Part shown: piece after piece, positions 10,849-21,764 of the stretch | How the letters are laid out: each line of letters opens with the position of its first letter | How positions within the stretch are numbered: position 1 is the first letter of the stretch | Assembly: GCF_010093815.1 (NCBI RefSeq) | Contig: NW_022985552.1 | Location: forward strand, 620,001 to 684,000 | Direction of reading: 5' to 3' | Source: Pseudovirgaria hyperparasitica | Lineage: Eukaryota; Ascomycota; Dothideomycetes; Acrospermales; Acrospermaceae | Length of the DNA: 64,000 nt | The notes under the pieces: generated by a model | Database searches by the model: none | Told to the model about the DNA's origin: nothing | The model's input: only the letters and a program-made list of their open reading frames with translations | Position numbers and translations under genes: made by a program

Positions 10849-13261
10849 TCAATCAATACGCCTAGCAGAGGAAACGTCAGGCACACCATGTCCTTCCACC
10901 ACCATTGCGCTAACCATCCCGTATACTGGTATCTCTGAAAGTCGTAACACTATGTGGTGTAATGTTGGAAGATCCTCCCAGTCCCCGGGGTTGAATGATA
11001 TGCTCGCTGTTTCCCCTATCATGACCCTGGTCACTTTAGACGAGACTACTTGCGACTCGCTAACATGCGGCAAAAACACAGCATGTTCTATATCCGCCTG
11101 ACCTCTCGCTGTGCCATTGAGATTGTCCGTACTCGGTATATACTTGTACGCAAATATGCCCTCACCAGGCTCGCTTTCATTTGTACCAGTTTCCTCCAAG
11201 GCAGGGATATCTTTAAGGCCGTCGATAGTAAAGTTCGCAAAAGTGATCCCTTGCCACTGTGCTTGTACATTATACGAGGTAGCCAGCCTGCATATTTCAA
11301 GTGAACAAAATAATTTTGGCACTCCAAGCTCTTCACGACCACTCACTATGGACTCTGCCAGGTTCTCAAACATCAGAGGTATGTACGTGCCATTCAAGAC
11401 CTCGCCGTTCTTTTGGACGTACTGAACACCATGGATGTATAGGCCAAGATGACGGTATCCGGTACCCCCCAGCCATTTCATTCCCTGTACAGTGGTCTGG
11501 GAGAAGCTGGCGAGCGCAACAGTTCCTGGAGACTTGAATGTGAATGATGTAGAGGGAAATAGATTCTGTAGTATGGTCCGAGAGGTTTTGAATTTGAATG
11601 ACCCTGTCACAAATTTTGACCCTTTTGGATTGAGATATGACCCTCCAAAGTACTGCCTAGGACCAGGCATTGGGCCGAAGGACACTGGCATTCGCCAGTA
11701 CAAGTCTGGTTTCTGCGACCACTGCCATTTACGGAATAGTTTCGTCGAGTTGTCCCATTCGTCATGCCCGAAGTTATAATTGGTGAATTCCATCACTGAT
11801 TTTGTTAGTCCGCGGCTTTGACTCAGAAGGGACCGAAATCTCTGACTTACTGTCTACAGGGCCGACCACGTCTCGGCCAGCCAGTCTAGAAAACTGCTGG
11901 ATTCGATGAGCCCGGGCTGAACGGAAGTCGGCGTAAAGCTTCAGACGCTCAGCGACCTCTTCTTGCTTTGTGCCACAAGGTAGCACTACGGCCAGCGAAG
12001 CTGCATCTTCCATTGCCTGGCCAGCGCCTTGACCTTGATGGGGTGTGAATGGGTGTGCAGCATCTCCAAGTAGCGCCAATTTGTTGTTTACCCACGTCGG
12101 TAGCTGATCCATGTCCCACAGCTCCCAAACCTTCAGCGTCTTGACGTCCGCCTTGCTCAAGAGCGCTACAAGATCGTCATCAAAATCTTGATACACCTTT
12201 TCCAATATCGATATATTGGTTTGGGTGGTGTATTCTTGGTCCCGGTCAACCTGCTGGGACTCGGATGTGGGATGCAGGGCAACAAAATTCAACAGCTCAT
12301 TATTTTGACAGGGGTACATGACAACCCTTCTGTCTTTGCCGTACCACATACTGAGATTCCCATTCACCTTTGCAAATCTTTCTGTCCTAGGATCTTCGAG
12401 CACCAATTTCCTAGGAATCATGAAGCGAAATGCGTTTTGACCAGAGCTCTTCGGCGTGATGTTCGGGTCTATTTGTTGCCTTGATCGAGACTTTATATGA
12501 TCGAGGTTAAATAAATCTAGCACGATCCGCGACGTCTACTCACATGAACTCCGTCGGCACCAATCACAACATCACCAATCACAATCTCTCCGTCCTCCAG
12601 TGTGATACTTGCCGTGGCAGGATCGAAATCAATGGCTTTACTGCAAGTCCTCAAGACTGCTGGCTCTCCTTTGCCATCTGTGGATGTCGCCAACCTCTTA
12701 AGAGCTGCATGTAAATGAACACGATGCGCAAGAAGCCATGGCTGACAGAAAGTCAACCAATGTTAACACAGCTAGTCAAGAAATGCCTACATGTTGCCAC
12801 AACTGGTTCATGCTTCGAAGGTCGATTTGCTCGCGCACTTCGCTCTTTGGGCTGAAATTGGTCATCTGACGGGATCAGTCAAGTTCCAAACTACTCGCGC
12901 AAGATGCATCATACTTGCTCAATACAATTCGCTCCTAAACTTTCCATGTCAATGATGCCGAGTCTACGCAGAAGGCCATTGGCGTTTGGCGTCAGATGAA
13001 CGGCTGCCCCGAGTTCATTCGCGAATCGAGACTTCTCCACAAGCTACACTCATTTCAGTACTTGTCGTATAGATAGTGAGCTCTTTGTGCTTCGCGTACA
13101 GTTACTTTGTGGCCTTGCTGCCGCAGGAAGCATGCTGCTGTCAGCCCGCCGATTCCCGCACCTACAATGAGAATTTTCAACGCAGGAGTTACTCCTGGTA
13201 TCTGACTGGGCTCATGGGGATCATTGGCCACATTTCCTTTCAAGACGTTTTGATGGGCCAT
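10849..13261 (-). CDS. FAD monooxygenase fused to acetoacetate-decarboxylase-like domain
   Basis: Predicted 716 aa from six exons (introns 13044-13099, 12866-12914, 12742-12790, 12491-12543, 11796-11850). Residues 1-400 are a class A flavoprotein monooxygenase: ILIVGAGIGGLTAA (dinucleotide fold, from about residue 30), then IGADGVHSRSR, then LLGDAAHPFTPHQGQGAGQA (GD motif, about residue 330). Residues from about 402 to 716 look like an acetoacetate-decarboxylase fold: YFGGSYLNPKGS, PGTVALASFSQTT, and GREELGVPK near 554-562, where the lysine would be the Schiff-base residue of the family. Such a protein could hydroxylate a substrate and then decarboxylate or otherwise process a beta-keto product; that is inference. 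All five introns keep frame, so the fusion is not an annotation artefact. It shares a strand with the terpene synthase, 1.35 kb upstream of it. Confidence 0.87.
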
Positions 13262-13358
13262 GGTGCTTTGCGCATCCGAGATGCCCCTCGCTCAGAGCCT
13301 GGAGAGTTCTTTATTTGAAATCAAAGTATCTGTGCCCCCTACTCCTACCATTGTACTG

Positions 13359-13369
13359 TATATATATAT
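13359..13369 (-). promoter_or_regulatory. TATA run upstream of monooxygenase fusion gene
   Basis: Alternating TATATATATA about 100 bp upstream of the ATG at 13261 on the minus strand, a suitable place for a core promoter. Confidence 0.4.
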
Positions 13370-13433
13370 CTGCTAAACCGACTGGCTAACCAGTCCTTGT
13401 AGACCTTCGGCATGTGCATGTGGGGAGCAAGGT

Positions 13434-13481
13434 GCAAAACCCGAATCGGGCAAAAGCCGAGTCGCGCAAAATCCGACCTTG
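13434..13481 (-). promoter_or_regulatory. Three tandem 16-bp repeats, possible activator sites
   Basis: Three head-to-tail 16-mers fit GCAAAANCCGANTCGS: 13434-13449, 13450-13465 and 13466-13481, the third diverging at its end. The first holds the 9-bp palindrome CCGAATCGG. They lie about 170-220 bp upstream of the monooxygenase fusion start, just beyond its TATA run. CGG-half-site palindromes are typical targets of Zn2Cys6 regulators; binding here is inferred. Confidence 0.5.
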
Positions 13482-14173
13482 CTTAGCTTAAAAGTGCTCC
13501 ATACGAAAAGAGGGGCGAGGCGAAGTTATGTTGGTTTTTTTATGTGTGAAGCTCGAGCGTCCTCATCGCCGGTGGAGATCTCTCCAAAAGATATGTATCT
13601 AGGAGGCCTCCAGATCTCCGGCGCATGAAATGTCTCATTATGGCCGGGCCAGTAACGACAAGTCTAGCGACACATTACTAGATGCAGTTCCAGAGCAAGT
13701 CTCTCCAAGAGGGTTACAATTCTTTCTCAGATATACAACCGATGAGTTTCGCGTGAATATGGAGGGGGAAAAAGGTGTCAAGTCGTACAAAAGCTCCGAC
13801 GCGTGGCCTCGTCGATCGCCACAGGGAAGGTTCGGAACGGCATTGCGCGTGGTCGAGATAACACTAGTCTGGACTTCGGCGTGGTGATGGTAGAAAAAGT
13901 CGACTCAATACTTGACTCCAGCGTGGAAATACGATCAGGAGAAGTCACATTGGTATGTAGCGAGGAACGTAGCACGTGTGACGAAATGCGGAGAATGCTG
14001 TAGTCTTTACAGTCTCTGACTATGTGCGACAAGACTTTGGACGAAGACAAAGGAAAAGGCGGTGCGTGACCCTATAATTAGATCCATATTTATCTATGAA
14101 GACCCGAATTGCTGGGCTAAGCGAAGACTGCCAGTGTTGATGAAGTATCCATCACGTAACGAAGTAAGTCGTA
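13482..14173. other. Spacer between divergent FMO fusion and REI1 genes
   Basis: Contains overlapping short frames on both strands (13630-13887 and 13778-14050) with no recognisable domain. No gene is supported. Confidence 0.5.
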
Positions 14174-14563
14174 GGGGTAGCAAGTGCCGGGCACTTACTT
14201 ATGCACGTATTTTACGCATATTTTCGTATACTATATACATATACCCTAAGTCTAGAAGTCTATCTCCCAAAATAGTTATATACACTTCTAGAATAAACTA
14301 GACAATCACTTCTAATTAGCTTCTACGCTATTAATGTCTAATTCTAGTCCTAATAAGAGAAATTCCTAAGAATTTGTATAGGCTATTATGCTTAAGAGAC
14401 TCTCTTCTGTTTTACTATTTAGTACTTATTTATCAATTATGTCTATTTTCAACACACACACATATATATGTATCTAATATGTAATTATATATATTATAGT
14501 AGGAACTGTAATTAGTGTATGGATATGTAAGCACTTAGAGTGATGTGATTCAAGTGCTACCCC
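14174..14563. mobile_element. MITE-like AT-rich element with imperfect inverted ends
   Basis: The left end reads GGGGTAGCAAGTGC and the reverse complement of the right end reads GGGGTAGCACTTGA (first 9 bases identical, 11 of 13). Further in, both ends share an imperfect CTTAC..TAT word. The interior of about 390 bp is very AT-rich with CA/TA microsatellites and no coding frame. No clear target duplication is seen, so it is either old or a chance match. Confidence 0.35.
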
Positions 14564-14741
14564 GCCAAACTGCCGCCTCGGTCATGGTTACAAATTGTGG
14601 GTGGAAAAAAGACTCGCTACAGTCTCGTCTTGTAATCGCATCTCCTAAGAAGCTTTTCCCTCCCTTTCCCTCCTCACTTCTCTCCACCTATTGACAACCA
14701 AGCAACAGCTAATACGCCGACTGTGTTTGAATCTGACTGTT

Positions 14742-16465
14742 ATGGCCACACTCACCTCACAAGCTGCTCCCACCAGCAGCGCTGAGAAAAGCCATGCATT
14801 TACCTGCAACAGTTGCCTTGTCGCATACAGAACGAGCGAACTACAGCGAGCGCACATGCAGACAGATTTCCAGTAAGTACGCTCGCATATACTTGACATT
14901 CATAGCACTTACCATCTTTTCTCCTCAGTCGGTACAACCTCAAAAGACGGGTCGCGTCACTCCCACCTCTGACTCTGGAGGTTTTCACCGAAAAGGTTCT
15001 CGCAAATCGCGCTGATGCTGCTGCCACTGCCGCAAAAGCATCATTCGAAAAGGTCTGCTTAGCATGTCAGAAAACATACTACAGTCAAAACGCATACACA
15101 AATCACCTGAACAGCTCCAAACATAAAAATAACGTGGTGGCGAAAGGCAGACCATCGGCACGGCACGTCGCGGATGCCTCTGAAACAGCATCAATGATGA
15201 GCTCTACCTTCTCCCTTGGTGAGCCCACACCTTCAGCAGCATCAACGCCCGTCGCCGAGCTCAATGACGTAGTCGACCGTCTTGAAGGTGCGTCGTTGGA
15301 AGGACAGGATCTATCTCTCAAGCGACCTTCTGGACCAGATAGTTCTGCTACAGGCCAAGATCCTTTTACGCGGCCTCTTTCGAAGACCAGCACCACGTCG
15401 TCAGTATCGACACCAAGCAGCACACCTATTGATGGTGCAAAGCCCCCTTTGAAGAACTGTCTTTTCTGCAATTATACATCGCCTACATTCCCACTCAACG
15501 TCGAGCACATGAGCAAGCATCACGGCATGTTCATTCCGGAGCAGGAATACCTAATCGACACTGAAGGTCTGGTTGAATTCCTCTACAACAAAATTCATGG
15601 CGAACACAACTGTCTGTATTGCCCAAAGATCCTACACACAGCCAACGGCATTCAAACACACATGCGTGATCTGGGCCATTGCATGATCAATTTCGAAGAC
15701 GAGGAGGAAGCATTTGAACTGGGTGAGTTCTATGACTTCACAAGTACGTGGAGCGACGCAGACTCGGACTCTGAATCTTCAACGTCTACTGTTGGCGGCG
15801 GCGTCAAAGTCCCTAATAAGCGCAAGGGCGCTGAGGAAGGAGACGGTGTTTCCTCCGATGATGGAGAAGACGAAGGCTGGGAAACTGACAGCTCACTATC
15901 CGATGTTCCTAGCGATGAGATCACTTCCGTGCCAATCTCCGACCGCTCTCACAGATATGCCGAACTCAATAAGAGCCGCCACCACTCTCATTCGGATCCT
16001 CGTCCTCACCGTTCAGCTGATGGATTCCACAGTCATGCCCATGCTACCCCACACGCCGTATATCACGATGAATATGAACTCCATCTACCAAGCGGTCGTA
16101 CCGCTGGCCACCGCAGCCTGAACAAATACTACAAACAAAACCTTCGTACATACCCGACCCCGGCAGAACGCATGGCCCAGCGTGTCATTGAAGACCGGGA
16201 TGCGGACTCAGATATTGACATGGATGGTGGTGAGCAAGCTCAAAATCGGGAGCGTGGCCGTGGCAGGGATCAAAACCGTCAGCTTGTCTCGAGAGCCAAT
16301 GGTGGACTTGGTATGGTCGGTGTCAGTGATACTGTGAAGAGGGAAGTTCGAGCTCAAGAGAAACGCGATCGGAAGAGAGGGGAGCGTATGGAGAACAAGT
16401 TTCGAGCGAGAAGAGAGAAGAACGCCAACAGCCAAAAGCATTTCAGGGATCCACTCCTGCAGTAG
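14742..16465 (+). CDS. REI1: Rei1/ZNF622-like C2H2 zinc-finger 60S biogenesis factor
   Basis: Predicted 555 aa, exons 14742-14872 and 14929-16465. Zinc fingers in order: FTCNSCLVAYRTSELQRAHMQTDFH followed by RYNLKRRVASLPPL, the Rei1 signature; VCLACQKTYYSQNAYTNHLNSSKH; then CLFCNYTSP..HMSKHHG and NCLYCPK..THMRDLGHC with the FELGEFYDF segment. Family members act on cytoplasmic pre-60S particles, where they help Arx1 release and probe the peptide exit tunnel. An acidic middle (EEGDGVSSDDGEDEGWETD) and a basic tail (RDRKRGERMENKFRARREKN) are as expected. The start at 14742 is set by the first finger beginning soon after it and by the phase-2 intron 14873-14928. Confidence 0.95.
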
Positions 16466-16827
16466 ATTTATTGTTATCGAGGTTCTTACGGAGTTCGGGC
16501 CGCCGCTTGTTCATCGGAGTTAGAGATGTTATGCCAGGACGCCGTACGATAGACACACACATACGTAGCAATTCGCCAGTTCTTTGTATGACACATTCAG
16601 TTCGCTGGGAGAGTTAACGGTATAGGTAGTATTCTTAGCTAGAGACAATACGCGGTACGATCTCTTGCACCGTGCATTTGAGCTTATATTCTTTACGTTC
16701 ATTTTGAGCTTCACCAGCTCATTTTGTGTTCCCGACTATAGACCATACAACCACGTATGGACTTTTCTAGTCACTTATTATCTCATCGTACATGAGATAC
16801 GTCCACAGACCATTTCATCTGTAGGTT
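16466..16827. other. Spacer between convergent genes
   Basis: AT-leaning 3' flanks of REI1 and the DJ-1-like gene. Nothing else seen. Confidence 0.6.
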
Positions 16828-17754
16828 CTAGACATCAATACCCTCTACAGTAACGCCTTTGCTCCAGTTGTATTGCATGAATTTAGCAACCTCAGATGCG
16901 GAGTCTACAGACACCAATGCCGCAATGAGGTATAGCGAAGCGTCAATACCAGTAGTGATACCTCCACTAGTAATGACTCTCAGCCCACCGAGAGGCATTT
17001 TCGCACGCTTGACAATCGACTCGCGACGCTTAGATAGCTTCCACGCCTCGCTGCCACGACGGGCGCTGGACTTGCGACGCGCATCCGGGCGTTGCGACAT
17101 GATGAAGGGATTCTCGTCCCAGCGCTCGCCAAGCTCGAAGCGTGCGTTATTGACGACATACTTCTCTTCCATAACATCGGTGCGTACACCCAGGTCCTTC
17201 TGGCTCTCATCCTGACAGATCATCTCAAGGCGTGTGTAGTGTTCGGGGTGGGTGGTGGCAGCCAAACCTTGGAGAACACCTGCTTTGGCGAGAAACAAGG
17301 CGCCGGTGCAAACAGAGAATAGAGTACGTTCTTTAGAAGGATCTTTGCGTTGGAGCTCAGCCCAAGCTTTGATGAGGGGAATTGGGTCGTCGTTTTTCTC
17401 AATGATGGCAGCATAGTTGCCACCCGGAACGATGAGGACGTCAAATTCTTCGAGATCAGCCTCAGCATCTTCAAAGTCCATGTCGGCTTTGATAGTGATG
17501 CCTTGGGCGGACTGGACGGCAGGCTCTTTGGCACAAGTCTTGATTTGGAAGGCTGGATAGTCTGCAAGGAAGAGATTGATCAGCGTGTGAGTCGAGATGG
17601 AGATTGTTAGCTTACCGATGGACTTATCCTCGTGTTTGGTATAGTGAAGAGCCTCCATGGGCCCAACGTAATCAAGAGAGTCGAAGCCCGGGTGGAGCGT
17701 GAACAAGACCTGGATAGGTCCAGTACGCTCTGGGATATCAGCAATTGCACTCAT
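16828..17754 (-). CDS. DJ-1/PfpI family protein
   Basis: Predicted 290 aa, exons 17616-17754 and 16828-17561 (intron 17562-17615, 54 nt). It has a class I glutamine-amidotransferase-like fold: IQVLFTLHPGFDSLDYVGPMEAL, DVLIVPGGNYAA, the nucleophile elbow FSVCTGALFLAKAG with the cysteine, and TTHPEHY. A basic insertion (ARRKSSARRGSEAWKLSKRRES, near residues 210-235) interrupts the usual fold before VITSGGITTGIDASLYLIA. Family members include isonitrile-hydratase-like and AraC-type N-terminal domains; the exact reaction is unclear. No helix-turn-helix follows, so it is not an AraC regulator. The frame runs on upstream of 17754, but the ATG there best fits the domain start. Confidence 0.88.
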   Translation of the reverse strand: MSAIADIPERTGPIQVLFTLHPGFDSLDYVGPMEALHYTKHEDKSIGKLTISISTHTLINLFLADYPAFQIKTCAKEPAVQSAQGITIKADMDFEDAEADLEEFDVLIVPGGNYAAIIEKNDDPIPLIKAWAELQRKDPSKERTLFSVCTGALFLAKAGVLQGLAATTHPEHYTRLEMICQDESQKDLGVRTDVMEEKYVVNNARFELGERWDENPFIMSQRPDARRKSSARRGSEAWKLSKRRESIVKRAKMPLGGLRVITSGGITTGIDASLYLIAALVSVDSASEVAKFMQYNWSKGVTVEGIDV

Positions 17755-18286
17755 CTTGCCGGTTTTCAATGGTGAATTGAAAGAAGATTTGAGAGTCGAA
17801 TGAAGACTGTGAGCTGGAAGCTGGGTAATCGAGCGATGGAGGATGAGAAGAGGGGCAGTTGAGCTTGTGTCGTGTGCGTACGTTATGCAAGCATAAGCAT
17901 CCCTAGGAGTGCAAAGATGGTCACCTGCCACTCTCACCATCAATCAAGCTTAAGTGGGGTATTGCGGGGGAGCTCCAGCACGGAAGAGGAAAGGCGGAGT
18001 GTGGGGTAAACACGCGGTCACGTTTAGTGCGTCCAAGTGGGTCTACGATCAAAGTATGCTCCCAGAATATCCATCCAAACTTTGGCGTCTTCCTGCTCTC
18101 CTTACGCCAGCCAAACCCTCAAACCGAACGGTTATAGGGCTGCAACATCATATATATATCAAATACGTGTACGAGGCCACGGATGTGGCATTTCTGCTGC
18201 ACCAACACCCAGTCCTCATTGGCGAGCAAGAGTGTATACAGTCACTCACAAGGCCTGGTTTCCAGCTATAATAGCATTCCAACAGC
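17755..18286. other. Spacer between DJ-1-like and GEM1 genes
   Basis: Upstream region of the DJ-1-like gene and 3' flank of GEM1. No further gene or repeat recognised. Confidence 0.55.
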
Positions 18287-20230
18287 TTACAATGCAGCAT
18301 TGATCTTTTTCCATATACCAAACAATGCTGCCGCAGTACACACGGCCACGCCAATACCAATGTACAGATTCGTTCGATCCACCGGCTCTTCGCCATGTTT
18401 AGGCAAAGCAGTCACAGGGTTTGCCGCACACTCAGCTAGCTAGATGTTATTAGTCCTAAGTAACTGTGGCGTGTGCTATTGACTTACATGAACGAAAAAT
18501 TCCGACACGCCACTCCATGCGACGCTTACGTGCATCGGAGCAGGCATCTTCAGAGCACTCGTGTACTCATCTGGTTGTCGCTCACTTCGCTGTACTGACC
18601 GGTCTTGATCAGCCTTGAGAGCAGTGTATACTGCAGGCAGACCTTCCAGATGTGGGAACTTCTTGCGCAACTCAATGATGTGCACAAAACTCTCAGGGTC
18701 ACTAGAGTCATATGTATAGCATAGTAGGTCACAAGCATCCAATTTTGCTTGATTTTCCAGGATAGCAGACTCAAGCTCGCCAAGCTCCTCCATGATGAGG
18801 TAGCACTGTTTCCCACCTTTCAATTCGACACTATTGACGGCTGTCTGTGGCTTTATTGTAGGATGGTACGTCCCCGTGAAAGGGCGATTCAAGAACGAGG
18901 ACAACAGAGACGATTTGCCGCTGCCACTCCCACCGAGCACGTAACACAGGAAAACATTCCTCTCTACTCTTCCTACTCGACCTCGACGTTTCCGTGGCTT
19001 CGTGACTCGTAGTGCAGTTGTAGTTCCTCCCTTCTCCGGTCCGTCAAACCCAAGATAAGCCAAGTACTCTAGGGTAGTCTTCGGCTCTTCAAATGTGGTC
19101 ATGCTCCATTGTGCAAGCCATCCCTGAAGAGTTATGTGACCAGCATCGTTGCGAACTGTGCAGGATGGGAACGCAGAATCGACCCACGATGGCGGCAGAC
19201 CGGGCGTTGGGGCAAAGAGTGCTGCGAGTTCTGCTTCGTTCAAGGCTGTGTCATTGTCTTTGTCAAAGAGTAAAAACAGGTCTACAAAGAAACGATAACC
19301 AAGAGGGCTGAGCTCAGCGGACGCGAAGACTGGAACATCGAATTTGGGATGTAGGAATGACTCGGTAAGGCTCAGGCTGTCCGTGTAATGGAATTTTCGT
19401 AGGATGATCCATATCGTCTCATGTCGTCCTTTTTCTGCGAACGCCTTATTCAAGGTAAGGAAGTCTTTTTCATTAATTCCGCGATCTAGATCTGGGTGCG
19501 TGGTATTGCTTTGGGCAACGCGTTTGATGCTGACTAGGTCCGAGTCGTTCAGCGCCTTCTCGAAGCATTTTATTTGGAAGTCCATGATCTCTTTGTCATT
19601 CCAGTAGCCATCCTGGTCCCTATCACAGAGGTAGAAGATCCGTTGTAGTGCTGAGACGGCAGCAGGCTTCAAGTTCCCCTCTTTTGAATCAAAGAGCGGA
19701 GCTACTGGATGGGTTACAGCTTTTTGGCAGAGAAAGAAGACCTCATTTATGTTATAATGCTCTTTTGCGCTTGTCCTGATACAAGAATCTATCTCTTTAT
19801 ACTCGTTCATAACCGGGATCATTTCATCGGTCATGATCTGGGTGGTACTGCCTCCTGGAAGAAGGTCTGCCTTATTGGCACATAGCACAACTGGCACGTT
19901 GACTCCAAGGGAACGAAAGAACGGTAGCCAGAACAGGGCAACTCTTTCATAGCTATAATGATCTGCATAGACCAATAATATTACTGAAGCTTTCCGAAGC
20001 TCTTTTCGCAAGGTCTCGCGGTCCTGAGGTAAAGATGAAGTGTCGGCTATCACAGTGGTGACATGCTCCGGCGTGGCTAGTGTCGGCGGAAGCGTAATTT
20101 GTGGGAGGATGGACTGAATCTTGGTGGTGACAAAGACATCTTTGACCAAGCTGGTGATGATTGAGGACTTGCCTACGCCCTCATCTCCCACACAACAGAT
20201 TCGGACTGGTGAAAAAGTACGAATTAGCAT
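18287..20230 (-). CDS. GEM1: Mitochondrial Rho GTPase Gem1/Miro
   Basis: Predicted 628 aa, exons 18488-20230 and 18287-18430 (intron 18431-18487). Domain order is diagnostic: first GTPase with P-loop GDEGVGKS (15-22) and NKAD (119-122); EF hand [12 protein letters not shown] (203-214); EF hand [12 protein letters not shown] (323-334); second GTPase GGSGSGKS (433-440); a single C-terminal membrane segment ([18 protein letters not shown]) that anchors it in the mitochondrial outer membrane facing the cytosol. Members control mitochondrial shape, inheritance and ER contacts. The last intron restores the tail anchor, which a single-exon reading would lose. The extreme N-terminus ([10 protein letters not shown]) is unsure: a small upstream exon spliced before [10 protein letters not shown] is also possible. 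Confidence 0.95.
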
Positions 20231-21764
20231 ACGTCCTATAAGATATTGATGAGCAGAACATGGAACAAGTTTAAGTACCGGTAGTCATCTCTGTAGCTCA
20301 TGATCTCGAGCGTGGCATTATTGTACGTTGCGCGTAACACGTAGTGAATTGTTGTTTTGACATCGTAATTCAACCAAGAGCTTAGAGCTTCTGTCAGGTC
20401 CTGAGGTGGCCCGCCCGGGCGCAAGGTTGATGTGGGGAAGCAATGCTTGGCATGGTCATCCTTTGGCGGCTGGCTCTCTCGAAACCACTGTGACTGTTGG
20501 CACTAATTCTACCAAGTACCGCTTATATATATTGGAGTCTATATATATAAGTCTCTCTATATAAATACTGGATTAACTACATCAAGTCTATCTAAGAAGT
20601 TACAGAGTCTCTTCACAATAATAAACGATTAAAGGAGTGGCCCATGTAAATGCTTGGAACTACTTTCTACTGTCTCCTTCCTCTTAAGATATATCCCTCT
20701 TATTATAAGATAATACAGATATTCTAGAGCTCACAATGTATATAGATTTTAAATGGATCCTCTTCTTCAAGTTTATATAGATATTAAGTATTTGGCCTCT
20801 TATCTAGAAATAAATAGCTTTATAGACCTGGGTAGTGGGTGTAGGACGCTACCTTGGGTATGTAGCATCAGCGCCAAGAGTTACAGCTATTTTTGAGCTC
20901 GGCCTTTACGACCCAAATGATAATCATGAACGGCGAGAGAATGAAAGAGTTGGTACCGAATCTGAGAAGGATACTTCGCAATTTGGAAGGAGAGGCATCC
21001 AGCTCATAGATAGCCTGTAGCATAACCATGAATTGAAGCTTTTGTGAAGCTCTCGGCTTCAGACTGGGTTGTATCACGTATCAATTGTCCTCTACACAGA
21101 TCATACTGCATCCATCGTTGTCTATATCTGGCCAACATTCATGGCGGGGGAAACCGTTGGTGCGAGGCAGCCGAGCTGTTATTGTCTCTTCAAGGTTATT
21201 ATGTGTTATGGTTCAACCTTAGCATCATCCGTCGATAGAGGGCTTCGCACGGACGTTTCAAACCTCAGCCCCACATGTCTATAACATCATATACTTCCAT
21301 GAATTATTACCTAAGGGCCTTCTATTCCAATTCTTGTGCACTCTGTCGTCGTTATCAGTCTTCTCTGGCTGCCAAGCACTCATTCTGAAGCATTCCTGGC
21401 CATACTCCGCCAATTACGAACTGAGCAGTCTTGTGTTATTTACTTCGTAGGTATGACATCGCCCTCTTCTGCGGTGATTTGGGCTTCTCGGCCAGCTTAG
21501 CCGCCATCGCGACCTGCGTCGCATACTGCCATTGTCCCAGAACCGTCTATATCACACATTCTATCTTCAAGGCCACTCTCGAGCGCTGTACTAGTCTAGT
21601 GTTCGTCTCGGGTAGCCTATGAATTGAGTGAGGCCAGCTCCGAGCCTATTGACGAGTGGTACAAACGCTTATTGCGTTGATGGTACCTTGGGCACAGCGC
21701 AATGTTGGTGTTCGAGCCATCCATATGACTGCGCTAACTTGTACTTGTTCTAGTAAGCCTATCT
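20231..21764. other. Spacer with AT-rich island (about 20.5-20.83 kb)
   Basis: 20510-20830 is strongly AT-rich with many TATATA and TCTATA words and no open frame, like a decayed repeat. The rest is the leader region of creC. Short frames here show no coding logic. Confidence 0.55.

Noticed and set aside
13630-14050. Overlapping plus- and minus-strand frames
   Set aside because: Both strands are open over the same bases with no motif on either; a coding choice cannot be supported.
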